From: Mesorhizobium sp. CA8
GTDB taxonomy: Bacteria; Pseudomonadota; Alphaproteobacteria; Rhizobiales; Rhizobiaceae
Length of the DNA stretch: 56,534 nucleotides
Assembly: GCF_020164955.1 (NCBI RefSeq)
Contig: NZ_JAIUHG010000036.1
Span: 1 to 56,534 of the forward strand
Direction: 5' to 3'
Under the pieces are notes generated by a model. It was not told where the DNA came from and ran no database searches. It saw only the letters and a list, made by a program, of their open reading frames with translations. The translations under genes and the position numbers were made by a program. Below are positions 24,750 through 33,101 of this stretch, piece after piece. How positions within the stretch are numbered: the stretch's first letter is position 1; each line of letters begins with the position of its first letter.

Positions 24750-25562
24750 CTATTCCTGATGCTGGCGGCGCAGCCGCTGTTCCAGCGCCCGCAGCGCCAG
24801 CGATAGGCCGACGGTGAGGATCAGATAGATATAGGCGACGATCGAATAGGTCTCGAAGAAGCGGAACGAGCCCGCGGCATAAACCTTGCCCATCTGGGTG
24901 ATGTCGGCGACGCCGAGCACCGAGACAAGCGAGGAATCCTTGACCATGGCGACGAAGTCGTTGCCGAGCGGCGGCAGGATGGTGCGGATCGCCTGTGGAA
25001 AGACGATCAGCCGGAAACGCTGGACTCGGCTAAGCCCAAGCGCCTTGGCCGCCTCGATCTGGCCCTTCTCGACCGATTGGATGCCGGCGCGGAACACTTC
25101 CGAGATGAAGGCCGAGTAGCCGATGGTCAAAGCCATGACGGCGCGCCAGAGCAGCGAGACGTCGCGCACCAGCAGCTCGCCCATCAGGCCGGCGCTCTGC
25201 AGTGGCGCGGTCAGCGCATTCCAGGCGGCGACGAAGGCCGGCGCGCCGGCAAAGGCGATCCAGAACAACAGCACCAGGATCGGCACGCCGCGGATGATCT
25301 CGACATAGAAACGCGCGATCTGGCGCAGCCACTGCGATCCCGACAGCGCCATCAGCGCGATGCCGAGCCCGAGCGCGGAGGCAAGCGCGAACGCGACCGC
25401 CGTCACGAAGATGGTGATGCCGATGCCCTTGGTGACGGTGGCGAAGACTTGCGCATAGAGGTCGCTGGACGCGATGGCGACAGCGGCGGCCAATGCCAGC
25501 ACGAGCGCAGCGGCCAGCCACCAGGGGAATTCGGGTTTGGAGGTGGATGCGAGCGCTGCCAT
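24750..25562 (-). CDS. Polar amino acid ABC transporter permease
   Basis: Inner-membrane permease of the HisM/GlnP family, 270 aa. It has about five or six helices and the cytoplasmic coupling (EAA) loop EAAKALGLSRVQRFRLIVFPQAIR, with FVEIIRGVPILVLLFW-type sequence earlier. The binding protein is at 25824, but no ATPase gene lies in the window, so the ATPase is presumably encoded elsewhere. No clear ribosome site precedes ATG 25562, and the start region can pair with its own leader (25551-25603). Confidence 0.93.
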   Translation of the reverse strand: MAALASTSKPEFPWWLAAALVLALAAAVAIASSDLYAQVFATVTKGIGITIFVTAVAFALASALGLGIALMALSGSQWLRQIARFYVEIIRGVPILVLLFWIAFAGAPAFVAAWNALTAPLQSAGLMGELLVRDVSLLWRAVMALTIGYSAFISEVFRAGIQSVEKGQIEAAKALGLSRVQRFRLIVFPQAIRTILPPLGNDFVAMVKDSSLVSVLGVADITQMGKVYAAGSFRFFETYSIVAYIYLILTVGLSLALRALEQRLRRQHQE

Positions 25563-25603
25563 CAGGCGATGCCATCGCGGCTATTTTTGCGATGGCAGCG
25601 CTC
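25551..25603 (-). promoter_or_regulatory. Leader inverted repeat pairing with the permease start codon
   Basis: The segment 25551-25562, which contains the permease ATG, is perfectly complementary over 12 bases to 25592-25603 upstream. The same upstream segment can instead pair with 25566-25578 (GCGATGCCATCGC, 12 of 13). The two hairpins are mutually exclusive, which could hide or free the start codon. Function inferred only. Confidence 0.55.
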
Positions 25604-25609
25604 TACGAG

Positions 25610-25770
25610 ATCCCCCTCCGTCCTTCCGGACATCTCCCCCTCAAGGGGGGAGATTGGCAGCGTCGGCCTCACCGCCCATCCTGCAGCGTTGGAGATTAGC
25701 GAAAGCTGGCGCGACGTCGGATCTCCCCCCTTGAGGGGGAGATGGCCGGCAGGCCAGAGAGGGGGGCCTT
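25610..25770. repeat. Large mosaic inverted repeat (CTCCCCC family), copy 2
   Basis: Same layout as 13984-14151: CATCTCCCCCTCAAGGGGGGAGAT, a central unique segment, then ATCTCCCCCCTTGAGGGGGAGATGGCCGGCAGG and an AGAGAGGGGGG arm. It separates the binding-protein gene from the permease gene. Confidence 0.85.
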
Positions 25771-25823
25771 GGCGCAAGGTCAGCGCAATTTCCTGCAAAC
25801 CCACTGCGCGCAACAAGACGAGC

Positions 25824-26621
25824 TCACTGCCCCATTTTGTAATCGAGGAACCACTTCTTGTTGAGCTTGTCGAACGTGCCGTCGGCCTTCAGCGAAGCGA
25901 TGGCGGCATTGACCGGCTTCACCAGGTCCGAGCCCTTCGGGAAGATGAAGCCAAAGTCCTCGGTGCCGAGCGGCCCGCCGATCAGCTTCAGCTTGCCTTC
26001 GGAAGCATCGACATAGCCCTGGCCGGCGGTGCCGTCGGTGAGCACCACGTCGACGTCGCCCGATTTCAGCGCCTGCACGGTCGCGCCGAACGTTTCGAAC
26101 AGCTTTATGCGCGGATTCTGCTCGTTGCCGTCGAGCACGCTGTAGACAGCGGTGTAGAAGGGCGTGGTGCCCGGCTGGGCGCCGATCAGGCCGTCCTTGA
26201 AGGCGGCGAAGCTCTTTGCGTCGGTGAAGCGGCTTTCGTCGCCGCGCACCAGCATGAACTGCTCCGAGCGCATATAGGGATCGGAGAAGTCGACCTTCTC
26301 CTTGCGGTCGTCCTTGATGGTGATGCCGGTCATGCCGATGTTGTACTGGTTGTCGGAAACCGCCTGGATCATCGCGTCCCAGGAGGTGTTCTGGTATTCG
26401 ACCTTGAAGTTCAGCCGCTTGGCGATCTCGTCCATCGCGTCATATTCCCAGCCGATCTGCTTGCCGGTCTTCTTGTCGATGAACTGCAGCGGCGGATAGG
26501 CGTTTTCCGTCACCACCACGACCTTTTTGCCGCCGAGATCGGGCAGGTTGTCGGCGAGCGCCGCGACGGGCGCGAGAAGCCAGGCCACCATGGCGGCCAG
26601 CAGCAGTTTCGACTTGGTCAT
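25824..26621 (-). CDS. Amino acid ABC transporter substrate-binding protein
   Basis: Periplasmic binding protein of family 3, 265 aa. Signal peptide MTKSKLLLAAMVAWLLAPVA ending ALA. The lobe motifs are typical: TENAYPPLQFIDKKTGKQIGWEYDAMDEIAKRL, the GMTGITIKDDRKEKVDFSDPY segment with the ligand-binding Arg/Asp, and GAQPGTTP. It is first in a likely operon with the permease. The ligand cannot be named beyond a polar amino acid. Confidence 0.94.
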   Translation of the reverse strand: MTKSKLLLAAMVAWLLAPVAALADNLPDLGGKKVVVVTENAYPPLQFIDKKTGKQIGWEYDAMDEIAKRLNFKVEYQNTSWDAMIQAVSDNQYNIGMTGITIKDDRKEKVDFSDPYMRSEQFMLVRGDESRFTDAKSFAAFKDGLIGAQPGTTPFYTAVYSVLDGNEQNPRIKLFETFGATVQALKSGDVDVVLTDGTAGQGYVDASEGKLKLIGGPLGTEDFGFIFPKGSDLVKPVNAAIASLKADGTFDKLNKKWFLDYKMGQ

Positions 26622-26792
26622 GACAAGCTCCCCGAATGTGATTTGGCCGCGCGATGTTCGCGCGCCAAGAGAAAACCGGCGCCGACTTTAGCTTGCCGCA
26701 AGCGCCTTGCAAGCCGCTCCGCACTGCCACGGCGCGTGAATGTGAATTCCGATGCTCTTCGGCGAAGGTTTTCGGGACGACGGTTACGGCGA

Positions 26793-27293
26793 TCAGTCCC
26801 GATCGGCCGTGGCCTCGCGCAACCCGGCGACCAGTCGTGTCAGGGTGCCGTGCAGGGCTTTCAGCTCGGTCCGCTCCAGCGGCATGCCGCAGCTGAGCCC
26901 CTCCTGCACGTCCTTCATCTTCGCCCGCAGCGCCTCACCCTTGGGGGTCGGCTCGACCAGCACGCGGCGCTCGTCGGCGCTATCGCGGCGGCGCGTCACC
27001 AGGCCGCCCGCTTCCATCCGCTTAATCAGCGGCGTCAGCGTAGCCGAATCGAGCCCCAGCGCTGCGCCGAGTTCTCCGATCGTGCTCGGCGAATGCTGCC
27101 ATAGCGCCAGCATCGCCAGATATTGCGGATAGGTGACGCCGAGCGGATCGAGCAGCGGCCGGTAAAGCTTGGTCATCAGCCCGCTTGCCGAATAGAGCGC
27201 GAAGCAGAGCTGCTGGTCGAGGCGCGGCACTTCGATCGCCCCGGCGTCTTGCGCCGGGGTTTGCTTGGTCCTTGTTTCGGTCTTCGTTGTCAT
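26793..27293 (-). CDS. ohrR: MarR-family peroxide-sensing repressor OhrR
   Basis: Thiol-based repressor of ohr, 166 aa. The reactive N-terminal cysteine is C30 in LDQQLCFALYSAS. The winged helix follows (TIGELGAALGLDSATLTPLIKRMEAGGLVTRRRD). Its ATG overlaps the ohr stop by four bases (ATGA), so the pair is one operon and OhrR limits its own synthesis. An additional cysteine (LSCGMPLE) could act in oxidation. Oxidation of C30 by organic peroxide should release the operator at 27724. Confidence 0.95.
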   Translation of the reverse strand: MTTKTETRTKQTPAQDAGAIEVPRLDQQLCFALYSASGLMTKLYRPLLDPLGVTYPQYLAMLALWQHSPSTIGELGAALGLDSATLTPLIKRMEAGGLVTRRRDSADERRVLVEPTPKGEALRAKMKDVQEGLSCGMPLERTELKALHGTLTRLVAGLREATADRD

Positions 27294-27715
27294 GCAGCCT
27301 TTGCCGAGAGCGCCACGTCGATATTGCCCCGGATGGCGTTGGAATAGGGGCAGATCTTGTGCGCTTCCGATACAAGCGCCTCGGCGCCCGCCTGATCAAG
27401 CCCCTTGATCTCCGCCTCCAGCGAAACGCCGAGCCTGAAGCCGCCCTGGCCGTTCGGATAAAGACTGACGGTGGAGGTGACGGAAGCGTCCTGCAGCGGC
27501 AGCTTCTGCTGGCGGGCGACAAAACGCACCGCGCTCTCGAAACAGGCCGCATAGCCGACGGCGAAAAGCTGCTCGGGATTGGTGGCGCCGCCCTCGCCGC
27601 CAAGTTCCCTCGGCATCGCCAGATCGACCTTGAGCAGGCCGTCGCTGGTTTCGCCGTGACCGTTGCGGCCGCCGGTGACATGAGCCTGGGCGGTGTAGAG
27701 TGCAGACATTTTCAA
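27290..27715 (-). CDS. ohr: Organic hydroperoxide resistance protein
   Basis: Thiol peroxidase that reduces organic hydroperoxides, 141 aa. The catalytic pair is C58 in VGYAACFESAV and C122 in HKICPYSNAIRG; the conserved arginine loop is MPRELGGEGGATNPEQL. GGAG lies seven bases before ATG 27715. First gene of ohr-ohrR. Confidence 0.97.
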   Translation of the reverse strand: MKMSALYTAQAHVTGGRNGHGETSDGLLKVDLAMPRELGGEGGATNPEQLFAVGYAACFESAVRFVARQQKLPLQDASVTSTVSLYPNGQGGFRLGVSLEAEIKGLDQAGAEALVSEAHKICPYSNAIRGNIDVALSAKAA

Positions 27716-27723
27716 TCTCCATT

Positions 27724-27754
27724 ATATCGTACGCTATTATTTAGTGTACAAGAT
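27724..27754. promoter_or_regulatory. Candidate OhrR operator
   Basis: Imperfect inverted repeat ATATCGTACGCTA - TTATT - TAGTGTACAAGAT (10 of 13 pairs), in an A/T-rich stretch beginning nine bases upstream of the ohr start. A position overlapping the promoter is typical for OhrR control of ohr. Confidence 0.65.
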
Positions 27755-27810
27755 AATTGTCCGTCAACCCGCCGGATCGGTTTTCTGGAGGCGCGCGATC
27801 ACAGCTCGGT

Positions 27811-27841
27811 GAAAACGAAAAAGGCGGCCGAAGCCGCCTTT
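27811..27841 (-). terminator. Terminator of rplS
   Basis: On the minus strand AAAGGCGGC-TTCG-GCCGCCTTTTTCGTTTTC: a perfect 9-bp stem with a stable tetraloop and T-rich tail, 24 bases past the rplS stop. Confidence 0.92.
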
Positions 27842-27864
27842 CCGAAACCTGTCTCGCAAAAACC

Positions 27865-28386
27865 TTATTCGGCCGAAGCGGCCTCGGCGGCAGCCTTTTT
27901 CTCGGCGGCTTCCTTGGCGGCCGTCTCGGCGGCCAGCGCCTGGGCGGCGGCGACCTTTTCGGCCTCGATGCGGGCGCGTTCGGCGTTCAGCGCATCGCGC
28001 TCTTCATCGTTCAGCTTGCGGGCGCGCACGCCGGTGTTTTCCGAAATACGGGCCGACTTGCCGCGACGGTCGCGCAGGTAATAGAGCTTGGCGCGGCGAA
28101 CCTTGCCGCGGCGCACGATCTCGACGCCCTCGACCATCGGCGAGTAGACCGGGAAAACCCGCTCCACGCCTTCGCCGTAGGAAATCTTGCGTACGGTGAA
28201 ATTCTCCTGGAAGCCCGAGCCGGCGCGGGCGATGACGACGCCCTCATAGGCCTGGACGCGGGTGCGGGTGCCTTCGGTGACGCGTACCTGGACGCGCACG
28301 GTGTCGCCCGGCTGGAATTCGGGCAGCTTGCGCTTGGCTTCGATCTTGGCGGCCTGTTCGGCCTCGAGCTGACGGATGAGATCCAT
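27865..28386 (-). CDS. rplS: 50S ribosomal protein L19
   Basis: Ribosomal protein at the subunit interface, 173 aa. The core (about residues 1-118) is canonical: FQPGDTVRVQVRVTEGTRTRVQAYEGVVIAR, then GEGVERVFPVYSP and AKLYYLRDRRGKSARI. It is followed by an unusual tail of about 50 residues rich in Ala, Glu and Lys, predicted to be helical; E. coli L19 is 115 aa and lacks it. The usual rimM-trmD-rplS order is interrupted by the plus-strand TSUP gene. Confidence 0.97.
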   Translation of the reverse strand: MDLIRQLEAEQAAKIEAKRKLPEFQPGDTVRVQVRVTEGTRTRVQAYEGVVIARAGSGFQENFTVRKISYGEGVERVFPVYSPMVEGVEIVRRGKVRRAKLYYLRDRRGKSARISENTGVRARKLNDEERDALNAERARIEAEKVAAAQALAAETAAKEAAEKKAAAEAASAE

Positions 28387-28586
28387 CTCAAATATCCACT
28401 TCTTGTTCTTCCGACAGTCAGAGCGTCCTCAGCTCGCCTTGCAGTTCAAATGACCGCTCGGCTATGCCCTTTGTCGAAACATCGGGCAGGGACGGCTACA
28501 CCGCACTTGTTGACGGGTCCAGAAGATCGTTCTTCCGGTTCGGGCGGGCACATACAGCCATTTTGCCGCTTTGTCACGCCCTAATG

Positions 28587-28628
28587 CATGTCGCCCGGAA
28601 CTGTGCGCGGTTCCGGGACGACGACATG
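28587..28628. repeat. CATGTCG/CGACATG palindromic element
   Basis: CATGTCG + CCCGGAAC, a TGTGCGCG loop, then GTTCCGGG and CGACATG with a four-base bulge (ACGA). It resembles a palindrome common in Rhizobiales intergenic regions. It lies in the 342-base gap between the divergent rplS and TSUP starts (28387-28728). The remainder of that gap shows no gene. Confidence 0.75.
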
Positions 28629-28728
28629 TACCGAAACAAGAGCTTTGAGGGTTCTTGCGTCCATGGCCCCACATTTACTGCGGCCGTGCCGGGTTGCGCG
28701 CGGCTTGCAAGCTTCTTAAGCGGGGAAA

Positions 28729-29481
28729 ATGACTTTTTTCGATGCCGCCTTGCTCTTTCTCTCGGGTTTTGTCTCCGGCGCGGTCAATGCCGTCGCCGGC
28801 GGCGGCACCTTCGTCACCTTCGGCGCCATGAGCTTGGTCGGCGTGCCGCCGATCGTCGCCAATGCCACCTCCTCGGTGACGCAGTTTCCCGGCTACATCA
28901 CCTCGACGCTCGCTTATCTCGACGACATCAGGCATTTCTGGCGCCAGGCGTTGCTGCTCTGCGTCATCTCCGCCTTCGGCGCGCTGGCCGGCTCACTCAT
29001 CCTGCTTGCGCTCTCCAATCCGTCTTTCCGCGCCCTGGTGCCTTGGCTGCTGATCGCCGCGACCGCGCTCTTCGCGGCCGGGCCATGGCTGAAACCGGCG
29101 CCCAAACCTGGCGCCGAAGCCAAGGTCGGCTCATTCGCCGGATCGCTGGCCCAGTTCGCGACGTCCGTCTATGGCGGCTTCTTCGGCGCCGGCATGGGCG
29201 TGATGATGCTCGCCACTCTCGGCCTGACGCAGGCCGGCGACTACCACCGGCTCAACGCGCTGAAAAACATGCTGGCTGTGGTCATCGCCGCCATCGCCAT
29301 CCTGGTTTTCGTTTCGGGCGGCGTCGTCGCCTGGCCGCAGGCGATCGTCATGATCCCGGGCGGGGCGCTCGGCGGCTATGCCGGCGTCTGGATGGCCAAG
29401 CGCGTGCCGCAAGGCCTTGTGCGCGGCTTCGTCGTCGCCGTCGGCCTGTTCTTGGCCTTGTACTATTTCACCAAGGGCTGA
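28729..29481 (+). CDS. TSUP family (TauE/SafE) membrane transporter
   Basis: Inner-membrane anion exporter or importer of the TSUP family, 250 aa with about eight helices. The family repeat is visible twice: FVSGAVNAVAGGGTFVTFGA near the N-terminus and VYGGFFGAGMGVMMLATLGL in the second half. The substrate (sulfite, sulfoacetate or similar) cannot be told from sequence. GGGGAA is immediately upstream of ATG. Its stop overlaps the convergent trmD by 19 bases. Confidence 0.92.
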   Translation: MTFFDAALLFLSGFVSGAVNAVAGGGTFVTFGAMSLVGVPPIVANATSSVTQFPGYITSTLAYLDDIRHFWRQALLLCVISAFGALAGSLILLALSNPSFRALVPWLLIAATALFAAGPWLKPAPKPGAEAKVGSFAGSLAQFATSVYGGFFGAGMGVMMLATLGLTQAGDYHRLNALKNMLAVVIAAIAILVFVSGGVVAWPQAIVMIPGGALGGYAGVWMAKRVPQGLVRGFVVAVGLFLALYYFTKG

Positions 29482-30161
29482 GCGCGCAGCAAGTCAGGCC
29501 GCCGCTCCCGCGTCAGCTTCTCGGCCTCGGCGCGCCGCCATTCGGCAATCTTCTTGTGGTTGCCGGAGATCAGCACGTCCGGAATCGGCCTGCCTTCGAA
29601 CTCCTGCGGCCGCGTATAGTGCGGATGCTCGAGCAGCCCGTTCTCGAAACTTTCTTCCTCGCCCGAGACGGCATTGCCCATGACGCCCGGCAGCAGCCGC
29701 ACCACGGCATCGAGCAGCACAAGTGCTGCCGGCTCGCCGCCCGACAGGATGAAATCGCCGATCGAGACCTCTTCCAGTTCTCGCGCCTCGATCAGCCGCT
29801 GGTCGACTCCTTCGAAGCGACCGCACAGGATGACCGCGCCCGGCCCGGCGGCGAGCTCGCGCACACGCGCCTGCGTCAGCGGGTTGCCGCGCGGGCTCAT
29901 CAACAGGCGCGGGCGCGGATCACCCGAAGGCGCGGCGTGGTCGATCGCCTTGGCCAGCACATCGGCGCGCATCACCATGCCGGCACCGCCGCCGGCCGGC
30001 GTGTCGTCGACGGTGCGATGCCTGTCGGTGGCGAAATCGCGGATCTGGATCGCTTCGAGCGACCACGTGCCGGCCTCCAGCGCCCGGCCGGCGATCGAAA
30101 GCCCAAGCGCGCCCGGAAACATCTCCGGGTAGAGCGTCAGCACCGAGGCGGCAAAGCTCAA
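29463..30161 (-). CDS. trmD: tRNA (guanine37-N1)-methyltransferase
   Basis: Methylates G37 of tRNA, guarding against +1 frameshifts; 232 aa. SPOUT knot motifs: SVLTLYPEMFPGALGLS, DDTPAGGGAGMVMRADVL and SIGDFILSGGEPAALVLLDAV; the C-terminal LISGNHKKIAEWR contacts the anticodon arm. Its ATG overlaps the rimM stop by four bases. The 3' end overlaps the convergent TSUP gene. Confidence 0.97.
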   Translation of the reverse strand: MSFAASVLTLYPEMFPGALGLSIAGRALEAGTWSLEAIQIRDFATDRHRTVDDTPAGGGAGMVMRADVLAKAIDHAAPSGDPRPRLLMSPRGNPLTQARVRELAAGPGAVILCGRFEGVDQRLIEARELEEVSIGDFILSGGEPAALVLLDAVVRLLPGVMGNAVSGEEESFENGLLEHPHYTRPQEFEGRPIPDVLISGNHKKIAEWRRAEAEKLTRERRPDLLRAQPLVK

Positions 30162-30757
30162 CGGTTGCCCCCGGCATCCTTCGGCCCGCGCGGCCTGCCC
30201 TTAGGATCGAAGCCGGAACGACCAGGAGCCGCCCCATCTTCCTCATCCTCGACCAGCCCCGCCGCCAGCGGGTTGACCTCGACAAAACCGTCGGCGATCG
30301 AGACATGCGGAACCGCGGCCTGCGTGAACGGGATCAGCACGCCCTTGCGGCCGGCAAGAGTGACATCGAGTATGTCGCCGCCGCCGAAATTGTGCACGGC
30401 GACGATCTTGCCGATGACACCCGTATCGTCCTTGACATCGAGGCCGATGAGATCGGCGTGATAGAACTCGTCTTCCTCGCCTTCATCGGGCAGCACCGAG
30501 CGGTCGACGAAAAGCTCGGTGCCGGCAAGCGCCTCGGCGGCGTTGCGGTCACCGACGCCTTTGAAACGCACCACCACCACAGTCCCGGCAGGCCTGATAT
30601 CGGTGATCTGGAAGGCGCGGCCGTCCCTGGCATAAAGCGGGCCGTAATCGGCCAGCGCCATTGGATCGCCGGTGAAGGTCTTCACCCGCAATTCGCCCTT
30701 TAGGCCGTGCGCGGCACCGATCACGGCCATCTGTACGGGATTTTCGAGCTTCGACAT
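30158..30757 (-). CDS. rimM: Ribosome maturation factor RimM
   Basis: 16S rRNA processing factor binding S19, 199 aa. N-terminal RimM domain (VQMAVIGAAHGLKGELRVKT, GTELFVDRSVLP) and C-terminal PRC barrel (YHADLIGLDVKDDTGVIGKI, GVLIPFTQAAVPHVSI). The last 30 or so residues form a low-complexity acidic/basic tail. Couples to trmD. Confidence 0.96.
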   Translation of the reverse strand: MSKLENPVQMAVIGAAHGLKGELRVKTFTGDPMALADYGPLYARDGRAFQITDIRPAGTVVVVRFKGVGDRNAAEALAGTELFVDRSVLPDEGEEDEFYHADLIGLDVKDDTGVIGKIVAVHNFGGGDILDVTLAGRKGVLIPFTQAAVPHVSIADGFVEVNPLAAGLVEDEEDGAAPGRSGFDPKGRPRGPKDAGGNR

Positions 30758-30870
30758 CGGCGGCGCTTCCTTTGCCCTGCTCTAATACCCTCAAGCCGTC
30801 ATTTCAATGACGGCCTCTTCACCGCTTCCTAACCCGCACGTTCGAAACTGCCAAAAAACGGAAAAAGCCC

Positions 30871-31809
30871 ATGCAGGAATTCCTCATCCCGGCCAAACCC
30901 GACCTTCAGGCGGCGCGCGAGACCTGGCTGAAGGCGCTGGCGCATGAGCGCCGTTTGTCGCCGGAGACCGTCGAGGCCTATGAGCGCGACACGCGTCAAT
31001 TCCTGCATTTTTTAACCGGACATTGCGGCGGCGCGCCGGGTATCTCCGACATCGCCGACCTGCGGCCGGCCGATTTGCGCGGCTTCCTCGCCGCGCGGCG
31101 CAATGAAGGCGCCGGCGCCCGCACGCTGGGGCGCGGCCTAGCCAGCATCCGCTCGTTGCTGCGCTTTCTCGAAAAACGCGGGATGGTCAACGCGGCTGGG
31201 GCGGCGGCACTGCGCGCGCCGCGCCAGCCGAAGTCATTGCCCAAGCCGCTGACGGCAAGCGACGCGAAACAAGTCGTGGCCGTGGAAGGCCAGCTCGCGG
31301 AAGAGCCATGGATCGCCGCCCGCAACGCCGCCGTGCTGACGCTGCTTTACGGCTCCGGCCTTCGCATCTCCGAAGCGCTCGGCCTGACCGGCGCCGATCT
31401 GGCCACGGAAGCCGACACCGTGCTGCGCGTCACCGGCAAGGGCGGCAAGACGCGGCTGGTGCCTGTGCTGCCGGTGGCCCGCAGGGCAGTCGCCGAATAC
31501 CGCCGGCTCTGCCCGTTCCATATCGGTCCCGAGGGCCTGCTGTTTCGCGGTGCCCGCGGCGGCCCGCTCAACCCGGCCATCGTCCAGCGCGAGATGGCGA
31601 AGCTCCGCTCAGCGCTCAACCTGCCCGACACCGCGACCCCGCACGCCCTGCGGCATTCCTTCGCTACCCATCTGCTCGGCCGCGGCGGAGACCTGCGCAC
31701 CATCCAGGAGCTGCTCGGCCACGCCAGCCTGTCGACCACGCAGATCTACACCGGCGTCGACACCGCGAGGCTGCTCGACATCTATGAGAAGGCACATCCA
31801 AGGGCGTGA
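30871..31809 (+). CDS. xerC: Tyrosine recombinase XerC
   Basis: Site-specific recombinase resolving chromosome dimers at dif with XerD and FtsK, 312 aa. N-terminal SAM-like core-binding domain (WLKALAHERRLSPETVEAYERDTRQFLHFL); catalytic residues: R in LYGSGLRISEALGL, K in TGKGGKTRLVPV, HALRHSFATHL and the TTQIYTGVD tyrosine. The ribosome site is weak. XerC rather than XerD is chosen from overall resemblance and the rhizobial context. Confidence 0.9.
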   Translation: MQEFLIPAKPDLQAARETWLKALAHERRLSPETVEAYERDTRQFLHFLTGHCGGAPGISDIADLRPADLRGFLAARRNEGAGARTLGRGLASIRSLLRFLEKRGMVNAAGAAALRAPRQPKSLPKPLTASDAKQVVAVEGQLAEEPWIAARNAAVLTLLYGSGLRISEALGLTGADLATEADTVLRVTGKGGKTRLVPVLPVARRAVAEYRRLCPFHIGPEGLLFRGARGGPLNPAIVQREMAKLRSALNLPDTATPHALRHSFATHLLGRGGDLRTIQELLGHASLSTTQIYTGVDTARLLDIYEKAHPRA

Positions 31810-31903
31810 AACCGCCGCGAAGCCACGCGGCTCACCGGACCGGAGACAATTTCAGTCTCTCGATTAACCGTTTTGCCGCTTTTCAGCGCTAAGACGCTTC
31901 TTC

Positions 31904-32968
31904 ATGAAACGCGTCATCGCCATTGCCGACCGCGCGGCCCTTGTCTCGTTGAAGCTGCTTGCAGCGCTCAACGTGTTGTTCTTTTTGTCTTTCCTCGTCG
32001 TTCTACTGCTCGCCGGCCGGGCCCATGCCGAGGCGCCCAATTGCGCCGGCACCGATCTTTTGACCGCGCTGGAGAAGAACGATCCCGTCGCCTTCGAGAA
32101 GGTCGAGACCGAAGCGGCGGCCGTTCCCAACGGCAAGGGCCTATTGTGGAAGCTGGAGAAGCCCGGCGAAAAACCGTCCTACCTGTTCGGCACCATGCAC
32201 ATGACCGATACGCGCGTCACCACGCTGCCGGCCGCCGCGCAAAAGGCCTATGACGGCGCCGGCACCATCGTCATCGAGACCACCGACGCGATGGACAAGG
32301 CCAAGATGATGGCCGCCATGGCCAGCGAACCCGGCCTGATGATGTTCACCGACAACACCACCTTGTCGTCGCTCTTGTCGCCGGACGACGCGGCGGCGCT
32401 GAACAAGGGGCTCGACGCGCGCGGCATTCCGCCGGCGACGGTCGCCAAGATGAAGCCGTGGATCCTGTCGGCGATGATGGCGTTGCCGGCCTGCGAAGTG
32501 GCGCGCCAGAGCGCCGGCGAACCCGTGCTGGACGTCAAACTGGCTTCGGAGGCCAAGGCTTCGGGAAAAGACGTCGAAGGGCTCGAGACCGCCGTCGATC
32601 AGCTGCGCGCCATGGCTTCGCTGCCGCTCGAATTCCACATGAAGAGCCTGGTCGAGACGATGAAGCTCGGCGACAAGGTGAACGACGTCAACGAAACGAT
32701 GATTGTGCTCTACCAGCGCGGCGAGGTCGGCATGTTCTGGCCGCTGTTCCGCGCCGTGCTGCCGGAGACGGCGGACGACAAGGCCGGCTATGCCGCCTTC
32801 GAGCAGACCATGATCACCAGCCGCAACAAGGTGATGGCCGCGCATGCCGGGCCGATTTTGGCCAAGGGCAATGTCTTCATGGCCATCGGCGCCATGCATC
32901 TGCCCGGTCCGGAAGGACTGGTCGAGGATTTTCGCAAGGCAGGGTATAGTGTTACCGCCGTCAACTGA
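31904..32968 (+). CDS. TraB/GumN family protein
   Basis: A 354-aa protein with an N-terminal membrane/signal segment (about residues 12-45), then a TraB/GumN domain. The paired GxxH motifs of the family are present: SYLFGTMHMTDTRVT early and VFMAIGAMHLPGPEGLVEDF near the end. Family members are proposed metal-dependent peptidases (Tiki-like). Export to the periplasm is likely. The ribosome site is poor. Confidence 0.88.
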   Translation: MKRVIAIADRAALVSLKLLAALNVLFFLSFLVVLLLAGRAHAEAPNCAGTDLLTALEKNDPVAFEKVETEAAAVPNGKGLLWKLEKPGEKPSYLFGTMHMTDTRVTTLPAAAQKAYDGAGTIVIETTDAMDKAKMMAAMASEPGLMMFTDNTTLSSLLSPDDAAALNKGLDARGIPPATVAKMKPWILSAMMALPACEVARQSAGEPVLDVKLASEAKASGKDVEGLETAVDQLRAMASLPLEFHMKSLVETMKLGDKVNDVNETMIVLYQRGEVGMFWPLFRAVLPETADDKAGYAAFEQTMITSRNKVMAAHAGPILAKGNVFMAIGAMHLPGPEGLVEDFRKAGYSVTAVN

Positions 32969-33101
32969 GTCGTCTGGCGGCTGGCGGACCTGAAAACGCC
33001 GGTTTTTCAGCGCTTTCCGTCCGTTCGCGTGAAACCCGATGCGGGCTCAGCGCGTTGATGGCTGTTATTTTGATGACTTTCATCCAAGGAGGACACGTTT
33101 C

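Noticed and set aside
28387..28728. tRNA or small RNA gene in the rplS-TSUP gap
   Set aside because: No cloverleaf found. The only strong structure is the CATGTCG/CGACATG palindrome, a repeat.
28464..30461. Plus-strand 665-codon frame across the TSUP gene and trmD
   Set aside because: It overlaps three well-supported genes and has low-complexity Arg-rich sequence. No ribosome site.
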